Part shown: in pieces, positions 62,515 through 64,000 of the stretch
How positions within the stretch are numbered: the stretch's first letter is position 1
Layout: the number at the start of each line of letters is the position of its first letter
Source: Nitrobacter sp047149785
Lineage (GTDB): Bacteria; Pseudomonadota; Alphaproteobacteria; Rhizobiales; Xanthobacteraceae
Assembly (NCBI RefSeq): GCF_047149785.1
Contig: NZ_BAAGBE010000001.1
Location: forward strand, 1,860,001 to 1,924,000
DNA: 64,000 nt
Reading direction: 5' to 3'
Translations under genes and position numbers: made by a program
Notes under the pieces: generated by a model
Database searches by the model: none
What the model saw: only the letters and a program-made list of their open reading frames with translations
Told to the model about the DNA's origin: nothing

Positions 62515-62640
62515 GGCATAGCCGTTCGAAGAACGGCATCGCTTTCGCTCGCCTACTCCGTCACGCGAAGAAAAACGCGTCAGAACAAAAAGCTAGAGCC
62601 CGGCTTTGATTCCATCGGAAGCGGAAAGGCTCCGGGATGC
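62515..62640. repeat. Family B unit followed by family A repeat (copy 4)
   Basis: CATAGCCGTTCGAAGAACGGCATCGCTTTCGCTCGCC (family B, one unit at 62517-62554), then CGTCACGCGAAGAAAAACGCGTCAGAAC and GAGCCCGGCTTTGATTCCATC (family A tail). The stop codon (62593-62595) and last residues DGIKAGL of the HxlR regulator are encoded by the family A part. Confidence 0.75.
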
Positions 62641-63330
62641 TCCATCCCGCCCGCGTGCGAAATGGCTGAGGGCGAACCATCCGCGGAAGGCTTTTCGTTC
62701 GGCCACGTTGCCGTCGAGGCGGAGCGTACCGTCGTCGACTGCCGCGCGAAGCGACCGGTACCCGAGCCAGATTTCCACCAGCGTGCGGAGGCTCGCGGTG
62801 ACCCAGAGATCGACTTCGAAGCCGGGATCGCGCGTGCAGATGTCGATATCGCGCGGTTCGAACACCAGCCAGTAAAGCCGCTTGGCGACCGGCGCGCCAT
62901 CAAGATGAAAATGCACCACCCTGCGGCCCGCGAGGTCGCGACCCGACGAGCGCCAGTGACGCCGTATCTCCCACATCAGGATGAACGGATCGAGGTTGTC
63001 TTTGCTGACGATGTCGCGCTTGAGCCACCGCTGCGCCCAGAAGCCCATCGCTTCCAGGACCGGAAACAGCGCTTCCCCTGCTTCGGTGAGGCGATATTCA
63101 CCGCGGCCGCCAACGCCCTTCGTTCGATGGACGATCCCGGCATCCTCCAATTCGCGCAAGCGCTTTGACAACAGCGCCGAGGACATTCGCGGCACGCTTT
63201 CGTGGATTTCGTTGAAGTGCGTGGCTCCGACGCAAAGCGCCCGCACAAGGAGGGGCGTCCATCGTTCGGCGACGACTTCCGCCGCGATGGCGATCGGACA
63301 GTGCTGGCCATAGCCCCGGCGTTCGCTCAT
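62593..63330 (-). CDS. HxlR-family transcriptional regulator
   Basis: A 245-residue regulator. The N-terminal winged-helix part has CPIAIAAEVVAERWTPLLVRALCVGATHFNEIHESVPRMSSALLSKRLRELEDAGIVHR, the HxlR signature. The C-terminal 120 residues form a domain related to sterol-carrier-like folds in similar proteins. The protein ends RDGASRSLSASDGIKAGL, translated from a repeat. ATG at 63330 is used; earlier frame to 63408 is unlikely. Confidence 0.88.
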   Translation of the reverse strand: MSERRGYGQHCPIAIAAEVVAERWTPLLVRALCVGATHFNEIHESVPRMSSALLSKRLRELEDAGIVHRTKGVGGRGEYRLTEAGEALFPVLEAMGFWAQRWLKRDIVSKDNLDPFILMWEIRRHWRSSGRDLAGRRVVHFHLDGAPVAKRLYWLVFEPRDIDICTRDPGFEVDLWVTASLRTLVEIWLGYRSLRAAVDDGTLRLDGNVAERKAFRGWFALSHFARGRDGASRSLSASDGIKAGL

Positions 63331-63486
63331 GAGGCTTATCGTACATGCCGCGCCGCCGCCAGCCAAGTTCAGATTATGAAGTTGAGGCTGCGCAGAAACC
63401 GTGTGCATCGTGATGTTCGAGCCTGAGAAGGGGACCGTTTCGTTTTTGGAACGGCCGCCCGGCTAGCCCTACCACGGGAGACGGTC

Positions 63487-63780
63487 ATGTCGATATTGCG
63501 ATCCAAGTCGCTTCTTTTCGCTGCCGCGCTGGCGTCAGGCGCGCTCGCCCTGGCTTCTGCCGGTCATGCTCGCGGCGGTCCCGGCGGGCTGGGCCCGGTT
63601 CATGGTCCGGGATCGAGCCACAACCCGGTCAGCGCGCCGACCGTTCGCGATCACCGCGGACCACAGCACAGGCCCAACCCCAGGGCCTATTATTGCCGGC
63701 GTCACTGGAGTGCGCCGGGTTGCAACGTCCACGACCATCGCACGCCGCCGCCGATCCCGTGTTACGGCAACCTCTGCTGA
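63487..63780 (+). CDS. Small secreted His/Pro/Gly-rich protein
   Basis: A 97-residue protein with a signal peptide (LLFAAALASGALALASAGHA) and a mature part rich in Gly, His, Pro, with four cysteines in CRRHWSAPGC and PCYGNLC that could form two disulfides. ATG 63487 has GGGAG upstream. Function unknown; probably periplasmic. Confidence 0.65.
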   Translation: MSILRSKSLLFAAALASGALALASAGHARGGPGGLGPVHGPGSSHNPVSAPTVRDHRGPQHRPNPRAYYCRRHWSAPGCNVHDHRTPPPIPCYGNLC

Positions 63781-63815
63781 GGCGAGAAAGCCACGCTGTC
63801 AAACAGGAGGTCGAA

Positions 63816-64000
63816 ATGCGTCATGACAATCGACTGCGCGAATTTGTTCTTGCTCTTGCTGTCGTATCGGTTGTCGCAGCGGCATTCGTCGCGACACCCG
63901 CTGCCGCCAAACGAGGGGCGGGAGCGGATGCGGGAGCGGTAATCAATGCCTGTGACCGGGCGAAATACTGCGTGTACAGCCAGGATCCGAAGACCGGTTC
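63816..64000 (+). CDS. Secreted protein, 3' part outside window
   Basis: Sixty-one residues visible: a basic N-terminus (MRHDNRLREF), a hydrophobic signal (VLALAVVSVVAAAFVATPAAA) and a mature start with ACDRAKYCVYSQDPKT, including two cysteines. AGGAGG is 8 nt upstream of the ATG. Function unknown; 36 bp after the preceding secreted-protein gene, so the two may be cotranscribed. Confidence 0.6.
   Translation, partial: MRHDNRLREFVLALAVVSVVAAAFVATPAAAKRGAGADAGAVINACDRAKYCVYSQDPKTG

Overview
The window is high-GC alphaproteobacterial chromosome, best matched to the Nitrobacteraceae (Bradyrhizobium / Rhodopseudomonas / Afipia group). The reasons are the gene families and order (CckA beside flhB, flagellar regulators FliX, FlaF and FlbT, DUF2336, flagellins with a variable insert, zinc-less DksA) and several families of short palindromic intergenic repeats typical of that group. 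Genus and species cannot be fixed by reading alone.

Layout. 1-2 kb: left edge of a gene-transfer-agent or phage-like packaging module (large terminase cut by the window edge, preceded by a small-terminase-like ORF). 2-11.5 kb: housekeeping and accessory genes (small membrane protein, Flp pilin, DHA2 efflux pump, YcgN-type Cys-cluster protein, penicillin-binding protein 1, DUF1214/DUF1254 pair, lipoprotein, DUF2336 protein). 11.6-51.7 kb: cell-cycle kinase CckA and a large polar-type flagellar cluster: flhB-fliR-fliQ-fliE-flgC-flgB (minus), fliO-fliP (plus), an IS630 element, fliL-fliM-DUF6468-motE-large TPR protein (minus), flgF-flgG-flgA-flgH (plus), a cNMP/patatin protein, dksA, fliX (minus) divergent from flgI-flgJ-flgN-like, a FlaG-like gene, flaF, two flagellins, flbT, a PLP decarboxylase, and flgE-flgK-flgL (minus). 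51.7-64 kb: a tandem repeat array, secreted MsrB, a frameshifted SPINDLY-type glycosyltransferase, FAD oxidoreductase, SixA phosphatase, membrane proteins, a secreted SGNH hydrolase, an HxlR regulator and small secreted proteins.

How the parts fit. The cluster encodes export gate (FlhB, FliO-R), rod (FlgB, C, F, G, FliE), P and L rings (FlgI, FlgH, FlgA), switch and stator accessories (FliM, FliL, MotE), hook and junctions (FlgE, K, L) and filament, with FliX, FlaF and FlbT as assembly-coupled regulators. fliF, fliG, fliN, flhA, fliI and motA/B are absent and must lie elsewhere. Intergenic TTAA-N7-TTAA boxes resembling CtrA sites occur at flgB, at a flagellin (three half-sites in phase) and before the DUF2336 gene, and cckA, the top kinase of the CtrA pathway, is in the same window. 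Sigma-54-like promoters precede flgE, flgF and flgI.

I found no clearly undescribed system. The best leads are the large AMIN-like/TPR protein behind motE, a module that looks shared between flagellin and hook protein, hairpin leaders on both flagellin genes, and palindromic repeats that supply start or stop codons to neighbouring genes.
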